Source of the DNA: Candidatus Synechococcus spongiarum SP3
GTDB taxonomy: Bacteria; Cyanobacteriota; Cyanobacteriia; PCC-6307; Cyanobiaceae
Length of the DNA: 42,475 nt
Assembly (NCBI GenBank): GCA_001007665.1
Contig: JXQG01000008.1
Coordinates: 1-42,475 of the forward strand
Direction of reading: 5' to 3'
The translations under genes were made by a program, and so were the position numbers. A model generated the notes under the pieces. The model had not been told where the DNA came from and ran no database searches. It was given only the letters and a program-made list of their open reading frames with translations. Below, one piece after another: positions 16,102-24,278 of the stretch; position 1 is the stretch's first letter; each line of letters starts with the position of its first letter.

Positions 16102-18927
16102 ATGGCGAGACGTAGCGGACCCAAAGCCATCGCCACCCTGCGGCATCAAGAGGCATCCCGCCGGAACATCCCCACCGCCGAGCACGAGCCGGTGATGGCG
16201 CCGGACGACCGGACGCCCATTGAGGTGGCCTACGCACGTCTCAACCGGGACCTGGACCCCCAGCTTGTCTGGCGCGGCAAGGACCAGCAGAACTGGTCGG
16301 ATCTGGTGGTGCAGGCGCCGCCGCTGTTTATCCAGGAGAAGATTCATCCCAAAGCGCTGATCAACCACCTGCTGCGCCACAGCAGGACGGCAGAGGCGGA
16401 GCGGATGGCGCGCCAATCTGGAAACCAGACCGATTTGTTTGCAGACTTCAACGGGCTGCCGGACGGGGCTGACCGCACCGAGTTCTACCAGCACGAGGCC
16501 AACTGGAGCAACCGCATGATCCTGGGGGACAGCCTGCAAGTGATGGCGTCCCTGGCGGAGCGGGAAGGGCTGCGGGGTCGGGTCCAGTGCATCTATCTTG
16601 ACCCACCCTACGGCATCAAGTTCAACTCCAATTTCCAGTGGTCCACCACCAGCCGGGACGTGAAAGACGGCAAAGCCGAACACATCACCCGGGAGCCGGA
16701 GCAGGTGAAAGCCTTTCGGGATACATGGCGAGACGGGATTCATTCCTACCTGACCTATTTACGGGATCGGCTGACGGTGGCGCGGGATTTATTGACGGAG
16801 AGCGGATCAATTTTTGTACAGATCGGGGATGAGAACGTGCATCGGGTACGGGCGGTGATGGATGAGGTGTTTGGGGAGAAGAATTTTGTTGATTTAATCG
16901 CATATGCAAAGACAACAGGTTTTTCCGGCACTCATCTGTCATCAGTATGTGATTACTTGGTTTGGTATACAAGATCATTGTCGAATATCAAATACCGTTC
17001 GCTTTTCAATGTCAAAGAACAAGGTAGTGTGGGTGTCTCTAAGTACAGACCTGTTTCATCTATAAAGGCTCTGGCAACCGCTTGCTTTAACCCGACGCGC
17101 CTTGCGAGGTTAGCTGATCTAACCTCGCAAGGCGCGTCAACAAATTCAGAACAGCGCTTCACATTCAAAGGTATCAAGTGGAATCCTCCTGGTGGGCTTC
17201 ATTGGAAGACCACTATCTCAGGATTAGATCGCCTTTCGAAGGCAAATCGAATTGCTATAGAAGGAAAATCGGTCAGTTACATTCGATTTATCGATGATTT
17301 TCTAATTTTCCCACGGACAAACGTTTGGCTGGATGTTGGAGGAGTCCAAAGCCGAACAGACCCGAAAGTATATGTAGTGCAAACTGCTACCGAAGCAGTC
17401 AAGCGCTGCATCCTGATGACCACCGACCCCGGCGACCTTGTCCTCGATCCCACCTGCGGTTCCGGCACCACCGCCTACGTAGCTGAGCAGTGGGGCCGCC
17501 GCTGGATCACCATCGATACGTCCCGCGTCGCCCTGGCACTGGCCCGCGCTCGCATTATGGGCGCCCGCTATCCCTACTACTTGTTGGCCGATAGTCCTGA
17601 AGGGCAGCAGCAGGAAGCCGGGATTACCGGCACAGCACCGCCAAACATCCCCACCCACGGCAACGTCCGGCTTGGCTTTGTTCACGAGCGGGTGCCCCAC
17701 GTTACCCTCAAGTCCATTGCCAATAACAGGGAGATTGATCTCATCTGGGAGAAGTTCCAGAAAACGCTGGAGCCGCTGCGCTCAGAGTTGAATGCCGCGC
17801 TCGGCACGTCCTGGGAGGAGTGGGAAATTCCCCGCGATGCGGACGACGCCTGGCCCGAGGAGGTCAGCAGAATTCACGCGGACTGGTGGAAGCGGCGCAT
17901 CGCCCGCCAAAAGGAAATCGACGCTTCTATTGCCGCCAAAGCCGACTATGAGTATCTCTACGATAAGCCCTATCAAGACAATAAGAAGGTCAGGGTGGCA
18001 GGTCCGTTCACCGTGGAGAGCATTTCACCCCATCGCATTTTGGGCGTTGATGAGAACGACGACCTGATGGACACTGTGGCGGAGGCCCGTCGGGAGACCC
18101 AGGATTTTGCCAGCGTCATCCTGGAGCATCTCAAAACCGCTGGCGTGCAGCAGGCCCACAAGGAGGATCGCATTGTGTTTTCTTACCTTACCCCATGGCC
18201 GGGTCATCTGATCTGTGCCGAAGGGCGCTATGGGGAGGGCGGTGACGAGGCTGGCGCCGAGAAACGTGCGGCTATCTTCATCGGTTCTGAATTTGGCACC
18301 GTCCCCCGGGCGGATCTGGCGGCTGCGGCCCGGGAAGCCGCCGAGGCTGGCTTTGACGTGCTGATTGCCTGCGCCTTCAACTTTGATGCCCACGCCGCAG
18401 ATTTCAATCAACTGGGCCGCATCCCCATTCTCAAGGCCCGCATGAACGCCGACCTGCACATGGCGGGCGATCTGAAAAATACTGGCAAGGGCAATCTCTT
18501 CGTCATCTTCGGAGAGCCGGATATTGACATCCTGCCGGTGACCGGGGCCAACGGTACGGCCGAGCAGGTCCAGGTGAAGATCAACGGCGTGGACGTGTTC
18601 CACCCCAACACCGGCGAGATCCGCAGCCATGGCGCCGAGGGCATCGCTTGCTGGTTCATTGACACCGACTACAATGAGGAGAGTTTCTTCGTCCGCCATG
18701 CCTACTTCCTCGGCGCAGGGGACCCCTACAAGGCCCTCAAGACCACCCTCAAAGCGGAGATCCACCAGGAGGCCTGGGCCACCCTCAACAGCGACACCTC
18801 CCGCCCCTTTCAGCGCCCCGCCTCAGGCCGCATCGCCGTCAAGGTCATCAATCACCTGGGGGACGAGGTGATGAAGGTGTTCCGGTGTGAGCAAGGAGCA
18901 CAGAGGAGGGATTCCCATGGAATTTAA
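16102..18927 (+). CDS. Type III Mod-like site-specific DNA methyltransferase
   Basis: 941 residues from ATG 16102 (MARRSGPKAIATL); an ATG at 16075 is less likely. The catalytic motif DPPYG is at residues 167-171 and the SAM-binding motif DPTCGSGTT at 449-457, the beta-class order found in type III Mod subunits. Between them is the target recognition region, which is more AT-rich than both flanks (about 16880-17400) and contains a perfect 20-base inverted repeat. The long C-terminal part (about 460-941) is typical of the large Mod proteins paired with BPTD_3080-like nucleases. It should methylate adenine in an asymmetric site and guide the Res protein at 10098. The ParB-like gene starts 11 bases before its end, so the two are probably translationally coupled. 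Confidence 0.87.
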   Translation: MARRSGPKAIATLRHQEASRRNIPTAEHEPVMAPDDRTPIEVAYARLNRDLDPQLVWRGKDQQNWSDLVVQAPPLFIQEKIHPKALINHLLRHSRTAEAERMARQSGNQTDLFADFNGLPDGADRTEFYQHEANWSNRMILGDSLQVMASLAEREGLRGRVQCIYLDPPYGIKFNSNFQWSTTSRDVKDGKAEHITREPEQVKAFRDTWRDGIHSYLTYLRDRLTVARDLLTESGSIFVQIGDENVHRVRAVMDEVFGEKNFVDLIAYAKTTGFSGTHLSSVCDYLVWYTRSLSNIKYRSLFNVKEQGSVGVSKYRPVSSIKALATACFNPTRLARLADLTSQGASTNSEQRFTFKGIKWNPPGGLHWKTTISGLDRLSKANRIAIEGKSVSYIRFIDDFLIFPRTNVWLDVGGVQSRTDPKVYVVQTATEAVKRCILMTTDPGDLVLDPTCGSGTTAYVAEQWGRRWITIDTSRVALALARARIMGARYPYYLLADSPEGQQQEAGITGTAPPNIPTHGNVRLGFVHERVPHVTLKSIANNREIDLIWEKFQKTLEPLRSELNAALGTSWEEWEIPRDADDAWPEEVSRIHADWWKRRIARQKEIDASIAAKADYEYLYDKPYQDNKKVRVAGPFTVESISPHRILGVDENDDLMDTVAEARRETQDFASVILEHLKTAGVQQAHKEDRIVFSYLTPWPGHLICAEGRYGEGGDEAGAEKRAAIFIGSEFGTVPRADLAAAAREAAEAGFDVLIACAFNFDAHAADFNQLGRIPILKARMNADLHMAGDLKNTGKGNLFVIFGEPDIDILPVTGANGTAEQVQVKINGVDVFHPNTGEIRSHGAEGIACWFIDTDYNEESFFVRHAYFLGAGDPYKALKTTLKAEIHQEAWATLNSDTSRPFQRPASGRIAVKVINHLGDEVMKVFRCEQGAQRRDSHGI
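17094..17138. repeat. Perfect 20-base inverted repeat inside the Mod recognition region
   Basis: Arms 17094-17113 and 17119-17138 are exact reverse complements, separated by five bases (CTGAT). The repeat is fully within the reading frame and encodes roughly TRLARLADLTSQGAS. As RNA it would form a very stable hairpin. It is not a HIP1 element. Confidence 0.9.
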
Positions 18928-20056
18928 AAAGCCTGAGAAAGTTGCGGTGGAACAGCTCCGGCTGGACCACCGGAATCCGCGGCTCGTTGGCGAGGGGAAA
19001 AACGCCTCCCAAGAGGAGATGATTGCCCGTCTTTATCTCTCTGCCGATCTGGGCGAATTACTTCAGTCAATCTCCGCTAACGGTTATATGGATATTGAGC
19101 CGTTGATCGTCATGCCTGACCCACAGTCAAGCGATAATAAGTTTATCGTCCTGGAAGGCAACCGGCGGCTGGCGGCGTTGCGCTTGCTGCGGGAGCCAGA
19201 CCTGGTCAGCAAAATTAAAAAGTCTGAAAATCTTTCCATTCCGGTCCCGCCCATGGACGAGAACGTACGAGATACTCTCAACATGGTGTCAGTCTGCCAT
19301 GTCAATAGTCGTGAAGCGGCCCGGTCTTTCATTGGCTTCAAGCATATCAATGGGCCAGCAAAATGGGATGCATATGCCAAGGCACAATTTGCGGCAGAAT
19401 GGTACAAGTCGGGACGTGACCAGGGTGTTGATCTAAAATCCATTGCCAACGCTATTGGAGATAAGCATGATACAATTAAGAGAATGGTGTCTGCTGTTTA
19501 TGTTTTACAGCAAGCGAAAAAGGAAAAATTATTTGACATAGAAGATCGATATTCACGAAGATTTAATTTTTCTCATCTCTATACAGCACTCTCTCGATCC
19601 CAGTACATGGATTACCTAGGTCTTGAAGATGGATGGGCACGGCACGATCCCCAAGAAGACCAGGTTCCACAAGACAAATTGAAAGAACTACAGAATGTGC
19701 TTGTGTGGATCTATGGGTCGAAAGAAGAAGAAAAAAGGCCAGTTATTCAATCACAGAACCCTGACATCAAGCGTCTTGGCGAAGTGCTCGCCCATGCTGA
19801 AGGGCGCCATGTGCTTGAAACAAAACATGATCTTGATGCCGCCTATGCCAGTACCGAGTCTGTGGATAACCGTTTCAAAGATGCACTCATCAAGGCTCGG
19901 GACAACATTCGTGATGCGGCCGTTTCGCTCAGAGCTTATGATGGGCAGGATCAATCGTTGCTTGACATCGCAGCAGATATTAAAGAAGTAGCGGAAACTG
20001 TACATGACCGTATGCGTAAGAAATGGCGTTCTTTTAAAGAGGGTGATGAAGAATGA
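18917..20056 (+). CDS. ParB/Srx-fold nuclease-like protein
   Basis: 379 residues from ATG 18917, preceded by AGAGGAGGG at 18902-18910; an in-frame start at 18887 would overlap Mod more deeply. The N-terminal 110 residues form a ParB/sulfiredoxin-type domain: VEQLRLDHRNPRLV, then NGYMDIEPLIVMPD and FIVLEGNRRLAALRLL, the last being the E-G-N-R-R nucleotide-binding motif. A helical region with an HTH-like KSIANAIGDKHDTIKRMV follows, then a charged tail. This fold in ParB binds and hydrolyses CTP, and related proteins act as nucleases or DNA-binding switches; which applies here is unknown. The gene overlaps mod by 11 bases and the next gene by four (ATGA). It does not sit with a ParA, so chromosome partition is unlikely. 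The middle is AT-richer than its neighbours. Confidence 0.8.
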   Translation: MEFKKPEKVAVEQLRLDHRNPRLVGEGKNASQEEMIARLYLSADLGELLQSISANGYMDIEPLIVMPDPQSSDNKFIVLEGNRRLAALRLLREPDLVSKIKKSENLSIPVPPMDENVRDTLNMVSVCHVNSREAARSFIGFKHINGPAKWDAYAKAQFAAEWYKSGRDQGVDLKSIANAIGDKHDTIKRMVSAVYVLQQAKKEKLFDIEDRYSRRFNFSHLYTALSRSQYMDYLGLEDGWARHDPQEDQVPQDKLKELQNVLVWIYGSKEEEKRPVIQSQNPDIKRLGEVLAHAEGRHVLETKHDLDAAYASTESVDNRFKDALIKARDNIRDAAVSLRAYDGQDQSLLDIAADIKEVAETVHDRMRKKWRSFKEGDEE

Positions 20057-21042
20057 CAGATTCCCTATATTTTCCTATTGATGATGTGACAGGCGCATCG
20101 ATAGACACTGATCGCACTGCCGACTACATGGAACTCAAGGCATTCTTTTCCAAGGACTCCAAAGCTCTTGTGTCAGATTTGGCTAGTCAGGCTGGAATTG
20201 GCGCCGCAGATGATGAAGAGATGGAAAGCGGTGAAGGTGAAGAGGATCTTGTTTCGAGAACTGTCACGAGAATCGAGAACCGTGGGGAGATGTTGGGTGC
20301 GTCCGCATATCCATTTAGCCTTGATAAGCGAGGCGAAATCTTGACCTGCGAGTTTGATCGAGACTCCTTCGGTCACACAGCATACATTCTGAGTCTCGTG
20401 CTGTCAAACCTCAAGGCGGTATCGCCGATCCTGAATGATCTGCATCCCAGCGACCAGGAAGTCAGGCAGCTTCGAAAGTTCTTCCAGTACTTTGCAACAG
20501 CCGCTCTGGCAGCCGAAATCCATGGCCCTGCATGGTCGTTTGGGTTCCCACGACCGGATCAATCAGGATTTATTGAAAAGCTAACGGAGATTTGGGAGAG
20601 GCTGGGAGATGGACAGGTATCCCCGCAACGCGGAGCGACGACCAAGCCAAAAGATGATCAGGTTGATGTCTTTGCAGCGCGCCCGCATCCAGACCGTCTG
20701 CCAGGTTTCCTGTTGGCAGCAGCTCAGGTCGCGACCGGTAAAAATGCAAATCAGAAGTCCTTGAAAGGGCATCTCGATGGATTTAAGAGCCGATGGTTCC
20801 TCCCGCCACCAGTGACGGCGTTTCTACCATACATGATCGTGCCGTTTGCCAAGACCAACAATCAATTTCCTGACTATGTTCGTGTCATGGGAAACGTGCT
20901 CCACCGCCTGCGCGTACCGCGGCGGGTTGCGGAGGCGGCTGAACTCGTGGAAGCGGGTGAGACGATTGAAGGCTACGATCAACTGGCAAAGGCCGCCGCG
21001 TGGATCGCAAGCTACCAGGATCGGGGGAGGACGCTGACATGA
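20053..21042 (+). CDS. PD-(D/E)xK-like putative nuclease of the mod-parB operon
   Basis: 329 residues; the ATG overlaps the stop of the ParB-like gene as ATGA. The N-terminal half is acidic (EEMESGEGEEDL) and contains YPFSLDKRGEILTCEF. The key region is VDVFAARPHPDRLPGF followed by LLAAAQVATGKN, with Asp205, Gln225 and Lys230. A beta strand ending in D-(V/I)-x-A and a second ending in (G/A)Q-x-A-x-GK is a pattern I associate with restriction-endonuclease-like proteins of defence loci in which the usual glutamate is replaced by glutamine. That makes it the likely nuclease partner of the methyltransferase encoded just downstream. Fold assignment is by motif only and needs a profile or structure search. 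Confidence 0.6.
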   Translation: MTDSLYFPIDDVTGASIDTDRTADYMELKAFFSKDSKALVSDLASQAGIGAADDEEMESGEGEEDLVSRTVTRIENRGEMLGASAYPFSLDKRGEILTCEFDRDSFGHTAYILSLVLSNLKAVSPILNDLHPSDQEVRQLRKFFQYFATAALAAEIHGPAWSFGFPRPDQSGFIEKLTEIWERLGDGQVSPQRGATTKPKDDQVDVFAARPHPDRLPGFLLAAAQVATGKNANQKSLKGHLDGFKSRWFLPPPVTAFLPYMIVPFAKTNNQFPDYVRVMGNVLHRLRVPRRVAEAAELVEAGETIEGYDQLAKAAAWIASYQDRGRTLT

Positions 21043-22130
21043 GACACCGATTCCACGCCATCTGCCCGTACTTCGCCATGTTCCCGGAAGCCTTCGTTCA
21101 GGAGCACCTGGCCGCCAGTCCACATCGGGGTGTGGTGTTTGATCCCTTCTGTGGACGGGGAACAACTGTGTTCCAGGCGCTTCTGGAGGGGCGGGAGGCC
21201 GCCGGCTGCGACGTGAATCCAGTGGCAGCCTGTGTTTCAGGTGCAAAGTGCGATCCACCCAGTCAACGACAAGTTGAAAAAAGGCTTATGAACTTACAAG
21301 ACGGCTTCCGTGGAACCAGGAAAAGTGTGTGGGAGGGGGAACACTCCGAGTTTTTTCAACTCTGTTTCCATCGCGATACGCTGCCACAGGTTCTTTATCT
21401 AAGGTCAGTTCTGAATTGGCGGCGCAACAAGGTTGATCGCTTTATCGCCGCGTTGTGCCTTGGCGCACTGCATGGAGGATCCCATCGCTCACCCAGTTAC
21501 TTCAGTAACCGTATGCCCCGCACCATCAGCACGAAGCCCAATTATTCCGTTGGATGGTGGCAGCGCAATGGATATAAGCCGCCACAGCGCGATGTTTTTC
21601 AGATTCTGGAACGGATCACTGCCTACCGTTTTCAGACACCACCCCCGGAGCTGGCTGGTCAGGTCAAGGAGGTGGATGTACGCAAGGCTGGCCAGGCTTT
21701 CCGGAAACTCAAAGGCCGGGTGAGTGACGTCATCACTTCTCCTCCCTACTTGAACACCACCAACTATCGCGAAGATCAATGGCTACGCCTCTGGTTTCTT
21801 GGTAACGATCGTCCTTTGACGTCCTGCACCGGCGGAGACGATCGACATCACAGCGAAGGCATATACTGGGCTTTTTTGCAATTCGCCTGGGCCGGCATTG
21901 CTCCCCTGTTATCACAACAGGTGCGGTTTGTCATACGGGTTGGCAGCCGACAGCAGAATAAGGATGTACTGCGTGAAGGGCTTGTGCAGTCGCTGACTCA
22001 GGGTTTGAACCGACCCGTCAATCTCGTTAATGAAGGGCTTAGCTCAAAAATTGTTAATACTCAGGCCAATGCATTTCGAGGATCAAAGGTATCACAACTC
22101 ACGGAGCATGATTTCCTGTTTACAGCATAG
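21039..22130 (+). CDS. DNA methyltransferase with SPPY motif (N4-cytosine or N6-adenine type)
   Basis: 363 residues; start ATG 21039 overlaps the upstream stop as ATGA. The SAM-binding motif DPFCGRGTT is at residues 35-43, followed by an acidic GCDVNPVA strand; the catalytic motif TSPPYLNTTNY is at 233-243. SPPY favours N4-cytosine methylation, though N6-adenine enzymes with the same motif exist. A conserved GGSHRSPSYFSNRMPRT segment between them resembles other defence-linked methyltransferases. It is the fourth gene of the coupled mod / ParB / nuclease / methyltransferase run and differs in class from Mod. The likely role is to protect host DNA from the nuclease encoded before it. Confidence 0.82.
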   Translation: MRHRFHAICPYFAMFPEAFVQEHLAASPHRGVVFDPFCGRGTTVFQALLEGREAAGCDVNPVAACVSGAKCDPPSQRQVEKRLMNLQDGFRGTRKSVWEGEHSEFFQLCFHRDTLPQVLYLRSVLNWRRNKVDRFIAALCLGALHGGSHRSPSYFSNRMPRTISTKPNYSVGWWQRNGYKPPQRDVFQILERITAYRFQTPPPELAGQVKEVDVRKAGQAFRKLKGRVSDVITSPPYLNTTNYREDQWLRLWFLGNDRPLTSCTGGDDRHHSEGIYWAFLQFAWAGIAPLLSQQVRFVIRVGSRQQNKDVLREGLVQSLTQGLNRPVNLVNEGLSSKIVNTQANAFRGSKVSQLTEHDFLFTA

Positions 22131-22571
22131 GCATAACAATTCATAGCAGTGAATATGCAGCGGCGGGAACTCAGAACATTCATGTTCCTGGGGCAGGAGG
22201 TATGCACGTGATTCATACTAGAGATGACAGGAAAGAAATGTTAGCTAATGTCTTTGAGATATATAATAAAAACAGCAGATAAGGCTTGGCTATATCAATT
22301 ACAACAAACAGATGATCAGAATCTACCCATAAGACTAACAGACTTTAAGATATGGCAAAGATATAACACATATGAAGTGGAGGAATCGCAACAGGTGGGG
22401 GCTAAGTTGCCTGATCTGCAAAGTCTGAATTGGTTGACAGGGAATTGACTTGGCTTGCAAAGGCTGCAAACCAAGTCAGTAACAGCAGGTTCAGTAACCG
22501 TAATCCGGGCTGACATCATCAGCTGTCTGCGGTGGCGGTCCTTGCGGGATCGGAATTTGAGGTAACGGTTA
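22131..22571. other. AT-rich tail of the defence island with small frames and a hairpin
   Basis: No recognised gene. A 24-codon frame starts at GTG 22208 seven bases after AGGAGG (22195-22200) and ends at 22282; an overlapping 66-codon frame runs 22248-22448. Neither resembles a family I know, and the composition is much more AT-rich than the chromosome. A palindrome GAACAT-TC-ATGTTC is at 22174-22187. A 13-base inverted repeat with one mismatch (22447-22459 and 22465-22477) begins at the stop of the second frame and may end transcription of the island. Confidence 0.4.
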
Positions 22572-22835
22572 TCAAGTCGGTAACCTGATATCGATAACGG
22601 GTAAGGGTTCACCAGGCGAAGGGCAGCTTGGTGAGAAGGTAGTGACGCAATCAGTCGGTGGGTGGCGACACCCACCGCCGGACTGCCCCGGTCCGGGCAA
22701 AGGCGCATTGCAGCCTGGGCGATGAGCATCGATAATCTGACCGGGGAAATAGATCCTGTCCCCCAGTCGAAAGGGCTGCTGGGCCACCGCGGGGGCAGCC
22801 CAACCAACGAGTAAAAAAAGCGGAAAAGCGTTCAT
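22572..22835 (-). CDS. Small exported protein, unknown
   Basis: 87 residues from ATG 22835, with GGAGACAGG upstream. The first 19 residues (MNAFPLFLLVGWAAPAVAQ) form a good signal peptide with an Ala-Val-Ala cleavage site. The mature part FRLGDRIYFPGQIIDAH looks ordered; the rest is rich in Pro, Gly and Cys. I do not recognise a family. It lies upstream of nothing obvious on its strand and is followed by the island tail. The last third may have been altered by the island joint. Confidence 0.42.
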   Translation of the reverse strand: MNAFPLFLLVGWAAPAVAQQPFRLGDRIYFPGQIIDAHRPGCNAPLPGPGQSGGGCRHPPTDCVTTFSPSCPSPGEPLPVIDIRLPT

Positions 22836-22938
22836 CGGCCTGTCTCCAGCAAGCTTGGTGCTGCAATCGTGCCAGTAGGAAGGCATAGCGGGAAGCGGAC
22901 ACAGCCCCCACTGCCGAACCCCAGCAACATTCAGCCCC

Positions 22939-23631
22939 TCAATACTCGATCCCCGCCTGGGCCTTGACCCCTTGCTCCCGAAAGGGATGGCGCACCATGG
23001 TCATGTCGGTCACCAGGTCAGCCGCGGCAATCAGTTCTGGTGGCGCGCCGCGGCCCGTGAGGGCCACGTGGGTAAGGGGCGGGCGCTGCTCCAGACCGGC
23101 CAAGACGGCCTCCAGGGACATGTAGCCCAGTTTCAAGGCCACGTTGATCTCGTCGAGGAGCACCAGCTTGATGGCGGCATCGGGCAAATAGACACAAGCC
23201 TGCCGCCAGGCATGGTTCACCATGGCCTGGTCCCGCTCCCGATCCTGGGTATCCCAGGTGAAGCCTTCCCCCAGGGCGTGCCAGCGCAATTGCTCCCCAA
23301 ACACCGCCAGAGCCTTGGCTTCTCCCGGTATCCAGGCCCCCTTGATGAACTGCACCACCGCCACCCGCTCCCCATGGCCGAGGGTGCGCACCACCAGCCC
23401 CAGCCCTGCTGTGGTTTTCCCCTTCCCCTGTCCTGTAAACACCAGCCGCAACCCCTTCTCAAGCTGACGGGCCTGCACCCGCTGTTGCTGCACCTGCTGG
23501 CGCCGTTCCATGCGACGGCGGTAGGCGGCGGCATCCCGCTCCGTGGCGGTGGCGCCGCCGGAGCCCAGATCCGCCGCCACGGCATCCAAGGGGTGCTCCT
23601 GCTCTTGCAGGGCTGGGGGAGAGGAGGTCAT
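22939..23631 (-). CDS. cobO: Cob(I)yrinic acid a,c-diamide adenosyltransferase
   Basis: 230 residues. CobO/BtuR transfers adenosyl from ATP to the cobalt of corrinoids, giving the adenosyl form during B12 (here probably pseudocobalamin) synthesis. The P-loop GQGKGKTTAGLGL near residues 67-79, QFIKGAW, LVLLDEIN and the C-terminal LVTDMTMVRHPF are all standard. The first 60 residues are a charged extension seen in cyanobacterial members. The start overlaps the stop of the methyltransferase gene by four bases (23628-23631), so the integrase, methyltransferase and cobO genes form a coupled minus-strand run. Confidence 0.94.
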   Translation of the reverse strand: MTSSPPALQEQEHPLDAVAADLGSGGATATERDAAAYRRRMERRQQVQQQRVQARQLEKGLRLVFTGQGKGKTTAGLGLVVRTLGHGERVAVVQFIKGAWIPGEAKALAVFGEQLRWHALGEGFTWDTQDRERDQAMVNHAWRQACVYLPDAAIKLVLLDEINVALKLGYMSLEAVLAGLEQRPPLTHVALTGRGAPPELIAAADLVTDMTMVRHPFREQGVKAQAGIEY

Positions 23632-24278
23632 GGCGTCGGAGCGGGGAAGGGTTTCTGGGCGCTCACCAGCTGGAGAGAGTCCATGGCCAGGGTCTCAACG
23701 ACCACGGATCCATAGCCCAGCAGGGTCAAGTCTGCCGACAGGTTCGAGGTGAGGAAATCCACGGCGGCGTCCGTCTCGAACAAGCGGACAAACCATTGCT
23801 GTGGCCAGCCCAGCAGGCCACGGGTGGGGTGCAGATCCAGCGCCACCAACCACCCCCCGTGCAGCAGCAGCCCCAATGCCGCCGCCAGCAGCTCCAGCCG
23901 TGCGGGGCGGTGAAACTCGTGGAGCGCCAGGCTGATCTGCACCCCTGCGAACTGCCCCGGCGGCAAGGGTGGCTTTTCAGCAAATCCCTGCACGGTCGCT
24001 AACCCCGGATAGGCGCGTGCCGCCCGCTCCAGCGCCTGAGGGGAGCAGTCCAACCCCGTGACGCGGAAACCACGGGCCAACAAAGGAGCACTGGCTGCCC
24101 CATCTCCACAGCAAAGATCCAGCACTGCGGCCTGAGGAGGGAGCCGTGGCGCCAACCGTTGTGCGCAGAACTCCCGCAACCGCCGGGGACCCCCCACCGG
24201 CAGGGAGCTGATGCCGGTCACCAGGTGGTAGAACCAGGGATGGCCATAGGCAAAGGTGCGGAGGGGGCGACGGTTCAT
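23628..24278 (-). CDS. Class I SAM-dependent methyltransferase, unknown substrate
   Basis: 216 residues from ATG 24278, chosen because it overlaps the integrase stop as ATGA; a longer frame to 24350 would lie deep in the integrase gene. The SAM motif is VLDLCCGDGAAS, followed by GLDCSPQALERA and the post-motif SLALHEFHRP. The N-terminus FAYGHPWFYHLVTGISSLPV is characteristic of a group conserved in picocyanobacteria. No phosphorylated or lipid substrate can be named from the sequence. It sits between a recombinase and cobO in overlapping order. Confidence 0.82.
   Translation of the reverse strand: MNRRPLRTFAYGHPWFYHLVTGISSLPVGGPRRLREFCAQRLAPRLPPQAAVLDLCCGDGAASAPLLARGFRVTGLDCSPQALERAARAYPGLATVQGFAEKPPLPPGQFAGVQISLALHEFHRPARLELLAAALGLLLHGGWLVALDLHPTRGLLGWPQQWFVRLFETDAAVDFLTSNLSADLTLLGYGSVVVETLAMDSLQLVSAQKPFPAPTP

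Noticed and set aside
15430..16743. 437-codon minus-strand frame across the paralogue 2 region and Mod start
   Set aside because: Covers the small gene and the Mod N-terminus on the other strand, with no recognisable motif.
22174..22187. Palindrome GAACAT-TC-ATGTTC as a LexA box
   Set aside because: Does not fit the cyanobacterial LexA pattern I know (AGTACWNWTGTTCT) and no SOS-type gene follows.
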